Origin: an uncultured Methanobrevibacter sp.
GTDB lineage: Archaea > Methanobacteriota > Methanobacteria > Methanobacteriales > Methanobacteriaceae
Length of the DNA stretch: 64,000 nucleotides
Assembly: GCA_900318035.1 (NCBI GenBank)
Contig: ONJC01000012.1
Span: 62,001-126,000 of the forward strand
Reading direction: 5' to 3'
Under the pieces are notes generated by a model. That model did not search any database. It was not told where the DNA came from and saw only the letters and a program-made list of their open reading frames with translations. The translations under genes were made by a program, and so were the position numbers. Shown here one piece after another: positions 53,649 through 62,149 of the stretch. Position 1 is the stretch's first letter. Each line of letters starts with the position of its first letter.

Positions 53649-54956
53649 CTATTCCCCCATAATGGTTTTGATATCAGCTATTGCATCTCCGGTTGTTGGT
53701 GTTAAATTGTAGTTTTCAACAAGGACATTCAGGATGTCGTCATTGCACCATGCAGGAAGTACAGGTCCAATCCACATGTCTGTTTTGCCCAGATAGAGTA
53801 ATGCCCAGAGCACTGCTGCAGCTTTCTGTTCCATCCAGGAGAGTACAATAGTCAATGGAAGTTCGTTTAATTCCATTCCAAACAATTCGCATAAAGCTAA
53901 TGCAACATCAACTGCAACAATTGTGTCGTTACATTGACCTACATCCAATAATCTTGGGATTCCTTCGATGTCGCCTAAATCCAAGTCATTGAATTTGTAT
54001 TTTCCGCACGCTAATGTTAATATAACTGTGTCTTCAGGAAGGTTTGCAACGAATTCCCTGTAGTAGTCGTTGTGTTTTGCCGCTTTGTCACATCCTCCAA
54101 CAACAAAGAATCTTCTGATTTTGCCTTCTTCGACTAATTTTTTGATAGCATCAGCGTGCTCTACAATAGCTCCTGCGCTCCATCCGGTAGTAATTGTGGT
54201 CAATTCTTCAGCTTCAAGGCCACCTAAAGATTTTGCACATTCAATAACTTCTGAAAAGTCATAATCTTCTACTGTTTTTACACCTTCGAGTTTTGCTACA
54301 TCCATTGTAAACATTCTTTCTTTGTATGAATCCATTGCAGGCAATACGCAGTTGCTTGTTCCGACAATAGCTGCATTGTATTTTTTGAATGTCATTCTTT
54401 GATCGTGCCATGCTCCACCTAACTGTCCTGCAAGGTTTTCATATTTGTTTAAGCCAGGATATCCGTGAGCAGGCAACATTTCAGAGTGGGTGTAAACTTT
54501 AATGTCTGTTCCTTCAACCTGTTTTAACAATTCTTCAAGGGCTTTTAGGTCGTGACCTGTTACAATGATTGCAGGTCCTTCCTGTGCTCCAACTTTAACT
54601 TCAACAGGTTGTGGTTCACCGTACGCTTCAATATGAGCCTCTTTAAGTAATCTCATTACGTCAACACTTACTTTTCCTGCTTCAAGTGCCAATGCCACAA
54701 GATCGTTTACATCAAAATTGACATTTGTTAATGTGGTGTATAAACCTTTGGTTAAGAATGCATCGATTTCAGGGTCTACTTTTCCTAAAACGTTTGCATT
54801 GTAGTTGTATGCACTTATACCTTTCATTGTAAAGATTAAGTTATCCTGTAATCTAGCCACAGTTGCGTTTTTACCGCAAACCCCTTTGATAGTACATCCT
54901 GTACCGTGAGCGGTTTGGGAACATTGATAACAAAACATATCTAAATTATCTGCCAT
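53649..54956 (-). CDS. hcp: Hybrid cluster protein (short, class III)
   Basis: Hcp (435 residues) carries a 4Fe-4S cluster and the hybrid Fe-S-O cluster; its physiological activity is reduction of NO or hydroxylamine. Cluster-1 motif [20 protein letters not shown] (residues 9-28) and hybrid-cluster residues in [34 protein letters not shown] and WMEQKAA are visible. Class I/II proteins are about 540 residues; this lacks the three-helix insert, like most methanogen forms. Cotranscribed with the cupin gene and divergent from a TrmB-type regulator. Confidence 0.93.
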   Translation of the reverse strand: MADNLDMFCYQCSQTAHGTGCTIKGVCGKNATVARLQDNLIFTMKGISAYNYNANVLGKVDPEIDAFLTKGLYTTLTNVNFDVNDLVALALEAGKVSVDVMRLLKEAHIEAYGEPQPVEVKVGAQEGPAIIVTGHDLKALEELLKQVEGTDIKVYTHSEMLPAHGYPGLNKYENLAGQLGGAWHDQRMTFKKYNAAIVGTSNCVLPAMDSYKERMFTMDVAKLEGVKTVEDYDFSEVIECAKSLGGLEAEELTTITTGWSAGAIVEHADAIKKLVEEGKIRRFFVVGGCDKAAKHNDYYREFVANLPEDTVILTLACGKYKFNDLDLGDIEGIPRLLDVGQCNDTIVAVDVALALCELFGMELNELPLTIVLSWMEQKAAAVLWALLYLGKTDMWIGPVLPAWCNDDILNVLVENYNLTPTTGDAIADIKTIMGE

Positions 54957-55017
54957 TTTAATAACCTCTTTTTATTCGTTAATTAATATTTTCTCGAAAT
55001 AGCTTATAAATATTTTG

Positions 55018-55056
55018 TCACTAAACAAGGGTGAAAAGTGATAAACATTATATAAT
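55018..55056. promoter_or_regulatory. Divergent hcp/TrmB promoter with candidate operator
   Basis: A 5-bp inverted repeat TCACT (55018-55022) and AGTGA (55037-55041) lies between the hcp TATA box (ATATTTATAAG, about 55003-55012, minus strand) and the regulator's TATA box (TTATATAAT, 55048-55056). The position suits autoregulation and control of hcp; the short half-sites make it tentative. Confidence 0.35.
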
Positions 55057-55076
55057 CGGTTATGCAAACAATAATC

Positions 55077-55859
55077 ATGGACGACAATATATCAACACTT
55101 AAAGGAATTGGGCTGACACTGTATGAAGCCGAAGCATATGTGGCAATGACATCAATGATTTCTGCGACTGCAAGTGAAATAGCCGAAAATTCAGGCATCC
55201 CCCGAAGCAAAATCTATGACGTATTGAAAGGACTTTCCAGGAAAAATTTCATAGAAATCGAAGATGGAAGGCCTCAGACATATCACGTCAAATCTCCGGT
55301 TGAAGTGCTGAGCCGTGAAAAGGAAAGACTTGGAAACGAGATTGACGATACCATAACACGACTGACACACATATATGAAAACGGAATGAGCCAGGTTCAG
55401 GCACCTATCTGGAGAATATACGGCGTTGAAAAGATCATATCCCAGGAAGTGGAAATCATTAACAGGGCCAAAACATCCATAAACATGAGGATAGGCTTTC
55501 TGTTTGAAGGAGAAGGCGAAGCATTAATAAAAGCCTTTAAAAACAGACCTATATTAAAAGTAAACATACTGGCTTCCCCGACATGTTACATTAATGGAGA
55601 AGAAGTGGACATCATAGAATTATTCAAGGATGCCAACATCAACATTCAAAAGGCAGATATTCCATTTGTAAAAGTCCTGATTTCAGATTCCAAGGAGATG
55701 ATGCACACATATACAAAATTCAGTGAAGACAAACGTAATGTACTTCCCGAAACGGCCATCGGAATCTGGAACAAATATGAAGATGTGGCCAAAAACTACG
55801 ATGAGCGGTTTAAAAACCAGCTTAAAAAAATTAAAAATAAGCAAAAGAGAAAATCCTGA
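55077..55859 (+). CDS. TrmB-family transcriptional regulator
   Basis: A 260-residue TrmB-like regulator: N-terminal winged helix (about 8-75; GLTLYEAEAYVAMTSMISATASEIAENSGIPRSKIYDVLKGLSRKNFIEI), coiled-coil linker (EKERLGNEIDDTITRLTHIYEN) and a PLD-like effector domain. Family members bind sugars or other small effectors. The TATA box at 55048-55056 places transcription start at about 55077, which is exactly an ATG; the upstream ATG at 55062 would precede transcription, so a leaderless start is chosen. Divergent from hcp, which it probably controls. Confidence 0.88.
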   Translation: MDDNISTLKGIGLTLYEAEAYVAMTSMISATASEIAENSGIPRSKIYDVLKGLSRKNFIEIEDGRPQTYHVKSPVEVLSREKERLGNEIDDTITRLTHIYENGMSQVQAPIWRIYGVEKIISQEVEIINRAKTSINMRIGFLFEGEGEALIKAFKNRPILKVNILASPTCYINGEEVDIIELFKDANINIQKADIPFVKVLISDSKEMMHTYTKFSEDKRNVLPETAIGIWNKYEDVAKNYDERFKNQLKKIKNKQKRKS

Positions 55860-55860
55860 T

Positions 55861-57294
55861 TTAAAAGATGCCATATTTAACGAATGAAATTGCAAAGACA
55901 ATAAAGTAATTCAAAGCAGCAATGATTAAAAAAGTTTTCTCCAAAACAAACTGCCATTTTGACGGAATTGAATTTTCATCATATAACTTCTTAACAATCA
56001 TCAGGGTCAGTGCTATTAAAGCCATGTATAGAAATATAGTAACCCTTGCACCCGAAGGGAATATCACCGGAGAAAATCCTACAATGAACCTTGAAGCGAA
56101 TCCTCCAAGAAATATGAAAAGAGGAAATACATTTTTAGGAAATGCCTTAAGAAGCATAACGGAAACGCTCAGCAGGAAATATAAACTGACAATCACAACA
56201 CCAATTGAATATGCGTTAATCCCCGGAACGCCTTCATAAGTAAACAGTTTCAAAGTTCCGGTAACGAATGGAACAGCATTGACTATATGCTTAAACATGT
56301 CCGGTATCGCCATCAGAGGCGAATTTTTAATCGCATCAAAAACACTTCCAAGGGATTTCAGGGAGCTATCCAAAACTGAAATGTCAATGAGTGTGGTGAA
56401 TATTGTTACGAACAACACTAAAATGATATTGAAGTAGCAAAAGTATCTTAGGTTCCTGTTTTCTGATTTGATCAATACACTGACACTCAAAATAATATAG
56501 AATATTGAAAATATAATCTTCTGCTCAATTAACTTTCCAAATGTTGTAACTAGCCCCAAATATGATTTTTCCATAACGCCAAAGCCGGCAAATTCAGGAT
56601 ACCATGATGTAACCTCATATGCAAACCTTACGCCATTTCCAGGACACGTTAATATGAAAACCAGTGAAATTGCAGCAATTACAATTGAAAGCACATTATA
56701 ATTATTGATGCCTTTTTTGCGAATTGCAGAGTAAATCAAGTATAAAACATTGAATCCCAGTATTAATGCGGCCGTTTGCTCCTGGTTTGAAGCAAATATA
56801 AGCGCCAAAAATGAAATGACGTATATGAAACCATTAGCTTTTTCGCCCCGAGATTCATAAATCAACGGAAGGAATGAAATAATTCCAAATGCAAAACACC
56901 AAGAATAGTTAAGGGTTGTTGAAATCCATCCTGCACTGGCCATTTCATAAAACGGATACATCAAAAACAGACAAACACCCAAATAGGAGATTTTCTTTGA
57001 ATAATTCCTATTAACCAACTTAATAATATAGTAAACACCAAAAGAGTATATTATAATATCCAGCATTTTCCATAAAATCATATTCTGGCGAGTTAAAAAC
57101 ACTGTAAGACCGTCGATAATAATCCTGCTGGACCAGTTATAGTATCTAAAACCGATATAATCAATCAAAGTCTGATTAGACAATACCTTTGCATACCTGA
57201 TATCATCACCATTGAATCCCATAATTGAATGTAAAATTAACATTACACCAATAAAAAGAACAAATGGAAAATATTTTTTAATATAATTATTCAT
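55861..57294 (-). CDS. Polytopic membrane protein, DUF6056/GT-C-like
   Basis: A 477-residue membrane protein with about eleven helices. FNGDDIRYAKVLSNQTLIDYIGFRYYNWSSRIIIDGL (about 27-64), with the acidic pair DD in the first outside loop and WSSR, is the pattern of DUF6056 and related GT-C-fold glycosyltransferases that use lipid-linked sugars. It probably adds sugars to exported glycans or glycoproteins. A TATA-like element (GTTATATATTTTA, about 57315-57328) suggests an almost leaderless mRNA. It meets the TrmB gene tail to tail with a 1-bp gap. Confidence 0.75.
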   Translation of the reverse strand: MNNYIKKYFPFVLFIGVMLILHSIMGFNGDDIRYAKVLSNQTLIDYIGFRYYNWSSRIIIDGLTVFLTRQNMILWKMLDIIIYSFGVYYIIKLVNRNYSKKISYLGVCLFLMYPFYEMASAGWISTTLNYSWCFAFGIISFLPLIYESRGEKANGFIYVISFLALIFASNQEQTAALILGFNVLYLIYSAIRKKGINNYNVLSIVIAAISLVFILTCPGNGVRFAYEVTSWYPEFAGFGVMEKSYLGLVTTFGKLIEQKIIFSIFYIILSVSVLIKSENRNLRYFCYFNIILVLFVTIFTTLIDISVLDSSLKSLGSVFDAIKNSPLMAIPDMFKHIVNAVPFVTGTLKLFTYEGVPGINAYSIGVVIVSLYFLLSVSVMLLKAFPKNVFPLFIFLGGFASRFIVGFSPVIFPSGARVTIFLYMALIALTLMIVKKLYDENSIPSKWQFVLEKTFLIIAALNYFIVFAISFVKYGIF

Positions 57295-57596
57295 TGTTTA
57301 AATTTATATCTTTTAAAATATATAACCTATTTGATAGAAAACTGGCCCGCCATCTACAAATCGAATAAAAAAATATTTCCCCAAAAATAAGAAAACAGCC
57401 TCAAAAAATGATATCATTAAATTGAATCTTGGCTTCATAATTAAGCAAGTTTGACAGACACATGCAATTTGCTTACATTAACATTAACATTAACGAAAGC
57501 ACATTAAGTTTTTGAAAATGAAATTCACTAGGATATACATCACATGATTGAATTTGACCAGTTTAGTCAAATTTCAATCGTTAAGGTTAAAAAACT
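57295..57596. other. Gene-free stretch between draG-like and DUF6056-like genes
   Basis: 302 bp holding: the promoter of the DUF6056-like gene (about 57300-57330), three tandem copies of CATTAA within 57475-57494 (hexamer repeat), and a strong hairpin, GATTGAATTTGAC (57546-57558) with GTCAAATTTCAATC (57566-57579), one bulged base, 18 bp past the draG-like stop. The hairpin lacks a T-tract on the minus strand, so it is either a weak terminator or a 3'-end stabiliser. Confidence 0.5.
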
Positions 57597-58382
57597 TCAA
57601 AAGAACTTTTCCTCAAAATTGATAAAAACTTCAAATAAAAATTCATCCAAACGGATAACTGACTCTTCACAGATATCGTCAGGAACATCCCAATAAGCCG
57701 ATGCAATACTGCCTGCAATTGCCGCCTGAGTGTCTGCGTCACCGCCCAAAGATACGGCATTTCTTACTGTATCTTCAAAGTCGTTTGCCTCCAAAAAGCA
57801 GATTATTGACTCTGGAACACTTCCTGCACAGGACACATCGAATTTGTAATTCGGCCTTATCTCCTCCACAGTGCGGTTTAAGTCATAACCATAATGAAGT
57901 TCCACGTGGTCTTTAATTTCTTCTTTAGATGCACCGATGCGGGCCAAGTATATGGCGTCTGATGTTGCAAGAGCTCCCTTAACACCCTCGGGATGGTCAT
58001 GAGTTATAACCGCTGACAATTCAGCAAGCTTTTGTGCTTCTTCCAAACTTTCAGCCACCCATGCACACGGAGCCACTCTCATAGCCGAACCGTTACCCCA
58101 ACTTCCATAAGGTTCCGGAGAGTCCTGGGAAAGCCAATGCAAAAACATTCTCCCGTAACCTGCGTCAATATATCTCCTTCCGAAATGTTTAACACTATTA
58201 ATTAAAACATCCTTAGAATCCTTGTCTTCACACAACCATTTTGCAATGGCCAATGTCATTACAGTATCATCCGTAAATATTGAATTTCTCTCAAACAAGT
58301 CAAAATCCTTAGTTTTTATTGAATTAAACTCATGAGTTGATCCAATTATATCTCCGGCAATAGCCCCAATAATTCCTTTCAT
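57597..58382 (-). CDS. ADP-ribosylglycohydrolase (DraG/ARH3-like)
   Basis: A 261-residue DraG-family hydrolase: MKGIIGAIAGDIIGSTHEFN, FTDDTVMTLAIAKWL (metal-binding Thr-Asp-Asp, about 37-51), GNGSAMRVAPCAW, TSDAIYLAR and the terminal GGDADTQAAIAGSIASAYW (Asp-x-Asp-Thr). The family removes ADP-ribose from proteins or related molecules with Mg. No ADP-ribosyltransferase is adjacent. All metal residues are intact. Its start lies next to the 670-bp gene-free region. Confidence 0.9.
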   Translation of the reverse strand: MKGIIGAIAGDIIGSTHEFNSIKTKDFDLFERNSIFTDDTVMTLAIAKWLCEDKDSKDVLINSVKHFGRRYIDAGYGRMFLHWLSQDSPEPYGSWGNGSAMRVAPCAWVAESLEEAQKLAELSAVITHDHPEGVKGALATSDAIYLARIGASKEEIKDHVELHYGYDLNRTVEEIRPNYKFDVSCAGSVPESIICFLEANDFEDTVRNAVSLGGDADTQAAIAGSIASAYWDVPDDICEESVIRLDEFLFEVFINFEEKFF

Positions 58383-58497
58383 GAATATTAATTGTGCTAA
58401 TATGGTTAATAACCTTATTGATTTTAATCCAAAAATTGTTTTAACTTCGTAAAATTGCTCCCACTTAATAAAATTGATGCTAAATCAAAGAAAAAAG

Positions 58498-58546
58498 TTA
58501 TATAATAGTTAAAATAAACTTATTATCGATAATATCAGTTATTATC
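58498..58546 (+). promoter_or_regulatory. Promoter with TATTATC operator array
   Basis: TATA-like GTTATATAAT (58498-58507, after an A-rich stretch) is followed by the perfect 14-bp palindrome TATTATCGATAATA (58521-58534) and, after TCAGT, a third half-site TATTATC (58540-58546). The expected start, about 58528-58532, falls in the array. Confidence 0.45.
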
Positions 58547-58817
58547 AGAAAAAAAAGAAATTTCTATAGGATATTTCATGAAACATTTAAAAAAAGACAC
58601 TTCTTTAAATAAATTCATATGCTATTGTACTTGAAAAAAATAGAAATTTCAAAACATATCATAACTAACTTAGAAAGGGTTCTGGAGAAAATCCGGAATC
58701 CTTAAAAAAAAATCAATTAATAAAAAGGATAGCTATTAAAGTAAAATTAACTTCAATAGCTATTGTAGACAGTTTAAGAAACCTACATGACTTTCATATA
58801 AATCTCTCTTTTTTTAA
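58528..58817 (+). ncRNA. Candidate structured non-coding RNA
   Basis: A plus-strand transcript from the above promoter would run to the T-tract CTCTCTTTTTTT (58806-58817), about 290 nt. Inside are GAAATTTCTAT...ATAGAAATTTC (58557-58567, 58640-58650; 11 bp closing a 72-nt internal part), a 12-bp hairpin AAGGGTTCTGGA-GAAAA-TCCGGAATCCTT (58675-58703) and TAGCTATTAAAGT/ACTTCAATAGCTA (58731-58763, 12 of 13). The second uses two G-U pairs that only the plus-strand RNA can form. No known RNA family is recognised; it is not tRNA, RNase P or SRP RNA. Confidence 0.4.
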
Positions 58818-58955
58818 TTAATCATTTCTATATCGATGGAGAAAAACAACAACTAACATTGGTAATGCTTCAATATTAGTTATTTGGCTAATGATGAATT
58901 ATCAATATAGACCTAATTAATTCGAAAAATAATTAAACATTCGCTATTTAACTAT

Positions 58956-58994
58956 CTTTCTAAGATTAGTACGGGAAATACTAATCTTAGAAAG
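58956..58994. repeat. Perfect 16-bp hairpin
   Basis: CTTTCTAAGATTAGTA (58956-58971) and TACTAATCTTAGAAAG (58979-58994) pair perfectly around the loop CGGGAAA. There is no T-tract on either side, so it is not a simple terminator. It lies 59 bp past the end of the flp operon, just beyond that operon's terminator. Confidence 0.7.
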
Positions 58995-59000
58995 GCAATT

Positions 59001-59038
59001 AGAAAAGAAAAATTAATAGCTATAAAAATATAGCTATT
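59001..59038 (-). terminator. Intrinsic terminator of the flp-like operon
   Basis: On the minus strand AATAGCTATA-TTTT-TATAGCTATT (59038-59015, perfect 10-bp stem) is followed by AATTTTTCTTTTCT. It starts 15 bp after the flpD-like stop. Confidence 0.75.
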
Positions 59039-59052
59039 TAATCCGATTTAAA

Positions 59053-59457
59053 TTATTTCAATTCTAATGGCCCTAATTTTGAAAGAGTCTTATGGAACTC
59101 TTCCATTGTTGTTTTGAATTTTTCTCCTTCGGATGCTGAAATCCATTCATGGCGGAATCTTTCTCTTTCGATTCCGAATTCTTCGAGAATGTCTTCAACG
59201 ATTTTGGATCTTCTTGACCATTTGTAGTTTCCTGCGTCATAGTGGCAGTCTCCTATGTGGCATCCTCCTACAAATACGCCGTCTGCTCCTTCTTGGAATG
59301 CTTTGAATATCATTGAAGGTGTGATTCTTCCGGAACACATTACACGAATGATTCTGACATTTGGAGGGTATTGCATACGTGCTGTTCCAGCTGTGTCTGC
59401 ACCTCCATAACAACACCAGTTACATAATAATCCTACTATTTTTAATTCATCAGACAT
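59053..59457 (-). CDS. flpD: MvhD/FlpD-like iron-sulfur subunit
   Basis: A 134-residue electron-transfer subunit of the MvhD/VhuD/FlpD family: [26 protein letters not shown] (Cys pair plus Cys), [13 protein letters not shown] and [24 protein letters not shown] hold a 2Fe-2S/4Fe-4S-type cluster that passes electrons to heterodisulfide reductase HdrA. The start ATG 59457 (MSDELKIVG) replaces an upstream ATA/ATG-rich extension. Third gene of an flpC-flpB-flpD-like operon, the order known from Methanothermobacter. It indicates electron flow from the formate-dehydrogenase-like subunits to Hdr. Confidence 0.88.
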   Translation of the reverse strand: MSDELKIVGLLCNWCCYGGADTAGTARMQYPPNVRIIRVMCSGRITPSMIFKAFQEGADGVFVGGCHIGDCHYDAGNYKWSRRSKIVEDILEEFGIERERFRHEWISASEGEKFKTTMEEFHKTLSKLGPLELK

Positions 59458-59467
59458 CAAAATCACC

Positions 59468-60607
59468 TCATAATTCGGTTTTTTCTGGACTGTATAACGG
59501 AGGTTTAGTACCATCTGAAACTCCAGCTACATAACCAGTTCTATCAAAGTATTTTTTCTGCAATTTGTCAAATATTAAAGATACAGGAATATCCATCGGA
59601 CATACGTCGTCACATTGGCCGCAGTCTACACAACTGAAACTCATGTGAGATAATCTTACTCCCTGGAATGCAATAGGGCTTGGAGGGATATTTTGTTCGT
59701 CTTTAAAGAATGACTTGTTTAGCTCACAGTTTTCATAACACCAGCAGATTGGACAAACGTCACGGCATGCATAACAGCTAATGCAACGGTTCCAGTCATC
59801 AATTTCATTAACTGTAGGATACATTTTATCCTGAATTTTTTTAGCCATCTTAATCATGATGCCTTCAACCTTTTTCCTTCCTTCAATAGCTGGATCAGCA
59901 GGGGATTTGGTTTCGAGAATTCCTGCTTTTTTTGCACCGTCGATTAATTCCTGGCCTTTTTCATCGTTGATTTCTATGAATGTCCATCCGTCTTCTGCTC
60001 CCCAGTTTCCGCATGCGATGTTTGCTTTTCTTGGGATTTTTACATCACATCTTTGACAGTTGGTACGACGTCCGTATCCTTCTTTTTCAAGGTCGTGAAT
60101 TTTGACCGCTTCTTCTGAACCGTCTGCAAGTTCAATGATGAATTGTCCTTTGTCGATTTCTTCACTTACAACATCATCAGGGTTTGCTTCATAGAACAAG
60201 TCAATCATTTTTCTACCGGCGACAGGCGGAACAGTTCCACCACAGTTCAAACCGATAACATAAATGTTGTCCTTATCGATTTTGTGTCTAATTATAAGTT
60301 CTTCAATAGCTCTCATGTCACAAGGTTTTGCTGTGACCGCTACTTTTTTGTCAAATAAGTATTTCTGTACAAGATCACCAATCATTGTAGGAGCACAGTG
60401 ATAGGAACCTGCAGTTTTCATTAAGTCCTCTGAATTAGTTACGAAGGTTGGTACTCCATCATAAACATCATCACATGGACTGATTGCTAAAACTCCGTCA
60501 ACAATTCCTTCATCAAGCAAATATTTGAGAATACTTGTTACTGCTCCTCCACATTCTCCTGCTTTATGTATATCATCATTTTGAGATTTTGCTAAAACAT
60601 AACTCAT
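59468..60607 (-). CDS. flpB: F420-dependent dehydrogenase beta subunit, FdhB/FlpB-like
   Basis: A 379-residue FrhB/FdhB-family protein, which binds FAD and F420. N-terminal [19 protein letters not shown] (about 17-35), [14 protein letters not shown] (F420/FAD site), [26 protein letters not shown], and C-terminal ferredoxin-type clusters [16 protein letters not shown] (about 275-290) and [16 protein letters not shown] (about 330-345). Follows the FdhA-like gene by 12 bp and precedes the FlpD-like gene by 10 bp. Partner of the shortened FdhA-like protein; substrate is not certain to be formate. Confidence 0.88.
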   Translation of the reverse strand: MSYVLAKSQNDDIHKAGECGGAVTSILKYLLDEGIVDGVLAISPCDDVYDGVPTFVTNSEDLMKTAGSYHCAPTMIGDLVQKYLFDKKVAVTAKPCDMRAIEELIIRHKIDKDNIYVIGLNCGGTVPPVAGRKMIDLFYEANPDDVVSEEIDKGQFIIELADGSEEAVKIHDLEKEGYGRRTNCQRCDVKIPRKANIACGNWGAEDGWTFIEINDEKGQELIDGAKKAGILETKSPADPAIEGRKKVEGIMIKMAKKIQDKMYPTVNEIDDWNRCISCYACRDVCPICWCYENCELNKSFFKDEQNIPPSPIAFQGVRLSHMSFSCVDCGQCDDVCPMDIPVSLIFDKLQKKYFDRTGYVAGVSDGTKPPLYSPEKTEL

Positions 60608-60619
60608 ATAATCACCTGT

Positions 60620-61627
60620 TTATCCGTTTAATTTTTCAATTACCTCAATTACACTTAAAGCATCTGATTCAATTGCAGCATTGAAATTTTGGGTTTCACC
60701 CATTGCATTTACAAATGATCCATCTTTTTCAAGCCATGTTTTAATTGGAACAACAATCTCTGAAATTTCAGTTGTCTCATCAGCACATGGAGCAAAACTG
60801 AATATTTTTGATATTTTTGAAAAGTCAAATTCTAATTCGTCAGCAATGTCATCATTAAACACTAAAAGAACATCAGTATTGTCCAACAATTCAAACATTT
60901 CTTCTTTTGATTTAGGTTCTAAAATGCCCAAAGCACCTTTAGAGTTGGATTTGCTGAATACCGGCAACACTTTACAGTTAAGTGCATCAATCTTGTCCAA
61001 ATCTTCAGCAGCATCAATTTGATTGAAAACCAATACAGAAGATTCATCAATATTATTTCCAACAGCATCTAAAAATTCGCCAACTGAATCATTGAAACAT
61101 TCATCAGCAATGTTAAATGTTACTGAAGCTTCAGAATTTACAAATGCGAAAATTTTAGCGCCATTTTGTTTTGCATGGACAATTCTTCTTCCGATTAAAG
61201 GATTTTCATATAACAAATCGCCGATTACAAAAACCTTTTCTGCATTTTCAATGTCCTCATAAGAAGCAACTTCTTCATAATTTTTTAAATTATCTGCATA
61301 AAATCCGATTTTATATCCTTTGGAATCTGCAAATTCTTTTATTGCTTCAATTTCTTCAATTGTATTGTTACCTGAACAAATTACGGTAACATCTGAAGCG
61401 GAGTTTAATGCTTTTGAAACATCACCAATTAAACTGTCCACATCGACGTCTTCAAATTTGTTTTTATAACAATCAATAGAATTTCTTCCGTTCAAACAAT
61501 TCTTACCTGCATTTACAGGATGTCTTTTATAAGGAAAAGTTCCCACAATTTCTCCATCATTTAAAACAACATTAATACCGCAACCTACACTGCAAGATGG
61601 GCATAATGTATGCTTAATCTCCAACAT
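60620..61627 (-). CDS. flpC: Shortened FdhA/FlpC-like molybdopterin-oxidoreductase-type protein
   Basis: A 335-residue relative of the formate dehydrogenase alpha subunit. It keeps the N-terminal 4Fe-4S motif CPSCSVGCGINVVLNDG with later Cys (AGKNCLNGRN) and a central Rossmann-like domain ending in ISEIVVPIKTWLEKDGSFVNAMGETQNFN, but lacks the region with the metal-coordinating Cys/Sec and the whole C-terminal MGD-binding domain. Standard FdhA is about 680 residues. It cannot bind bis-MGD as FdhA does, so it may be an electron-transfer or scaffold subunit. No stop or frameshift suggests decay; the family (FlpC) is short elsewhere too, as far as I recall. Confidence 0.8.
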   Translation of the reverse strand: MLEIKHTLCPSCSVGCGINVVLNDGEIVGTFPYKRHPVNAGKNCLNGRNSIDCYKNKFEDVDVDSLIGDVSKALNSASDVTVICSGNNTIEEIEAIKEFADSKGYKIGFYADNLKNYEEVASYEDIENAEKVFVIGDLLYENPLIGRRIVHAKQNGAKIFAFVNSEASVTFNIADECFNDSVGEFLDAVGNNIDESSVLVFNQIDAAEDLDKIDALNCKVLPVFSKSNSKGALGILEPKSKEEMFELLDNTDVLLVFNDDIADELEFDFSKISKIFSFAPCADETTEISEIVVPIKTWLEKDGSFVNAMGETQNFNAAIESDALSVIEVIEKLNG

Positions 61628-62133
61628 AACATATCACCAAAATTAGTTTTAAAAAGTATTAGAAATATTTATCAACAAAATATCAAATGAAATTTTGTTC
61701 AAACATATACGAATTATTCTATACTCCCCTAACCATTTTATAGTACAATAATGCAAATTACTCAATTAAAAACCAATTAATTGAATAATCCAATTATAAA
61801 TTAACCCTTATAGCATATAAATATTTTGATTATATCTGACGGATTTAAATCGTTTAAAATAGAAATAACTTTTTATATAACAATTAAATAATAAAAAATA
61901 ATCAATAAGATTATTTAATTAAATATTAAGATAATTCAGATTAAAAATAAAGAAAATAATCAATATAAACAAAAAAACGAAAAATTTAATAATCATGATT
62001 AATAATTACAAATATGATTTTAACATGATAAATTAATACTGCAAAAGACAAAAAAAACCAGCAAAAATTAATGCGTAAAACATATTAAAAATGTACATAA
62101 AATATTTAAAAAAAGTTAAAAAAATGAGAGAAA
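61628..62133. promoter_or_regulatory. Long upstream region of the flp-like operon
   Basis: 506 bp, no gene. For the minus-strand operon, TATA-like elements occur at 61660-61672 (GATAAATATTT; short leader with TTTGGTGATAT before the ATG), at about 61736-61746 and at about 61815-61830. An 8-bp inverted repeat TCAATTAA-N7-TTAATTGA lies at 61762-61784. The left part (61900-62110) is AT-rich with nothing else seen. Confidence 0.45.
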
Positions 62134-62149
62134 TTATGCACTTCTCTCA
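62113..62149 (-). terminator. Intrinsic terminator of idsA
   Basis: On the minus strand TGAGAGAA-GTGCATAAT-TTCTCTCA (perfect 8-bp stem; the idsA stop codon is in the loop) is followed by TTTTTTTAACTTTTTTT. Confidence 0.85.

Larger units (their letters stand above)
58383..59052. other. Gene-free region with structured-RNA and repeat signals
   Basis: 670 bp without an open frame of note. It contains, in order: a plus-strand TATA box (58498-58507), a TATTATC palindrome array (58521-58546), a long inverted repeat (58557-58567 with 58640-58650), an RNA-type hairpin (58675-58703), an AATAGCTATT hairpin (58731-58763), a plus-strand T-tract (58810-58817), a further hairpin (58852-58882), a perfect 16-bp hairpin (58956-58994) and the terminator of the flp operon (59001-59038). 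Confidence 0.6.

Noticed and set aside
57475..57494. CATTAA hexamer repeat as a CRISPR-like or origin element
   Set aside because: Three copies only, AT-rich, no spacers and no initiator gene nearby.
58383..59052. tRNA or other common RNA gene
   Set aside because: No T-loop GGTTCRANNCC sequence, acceptor stem or CCA-like end could be placed.
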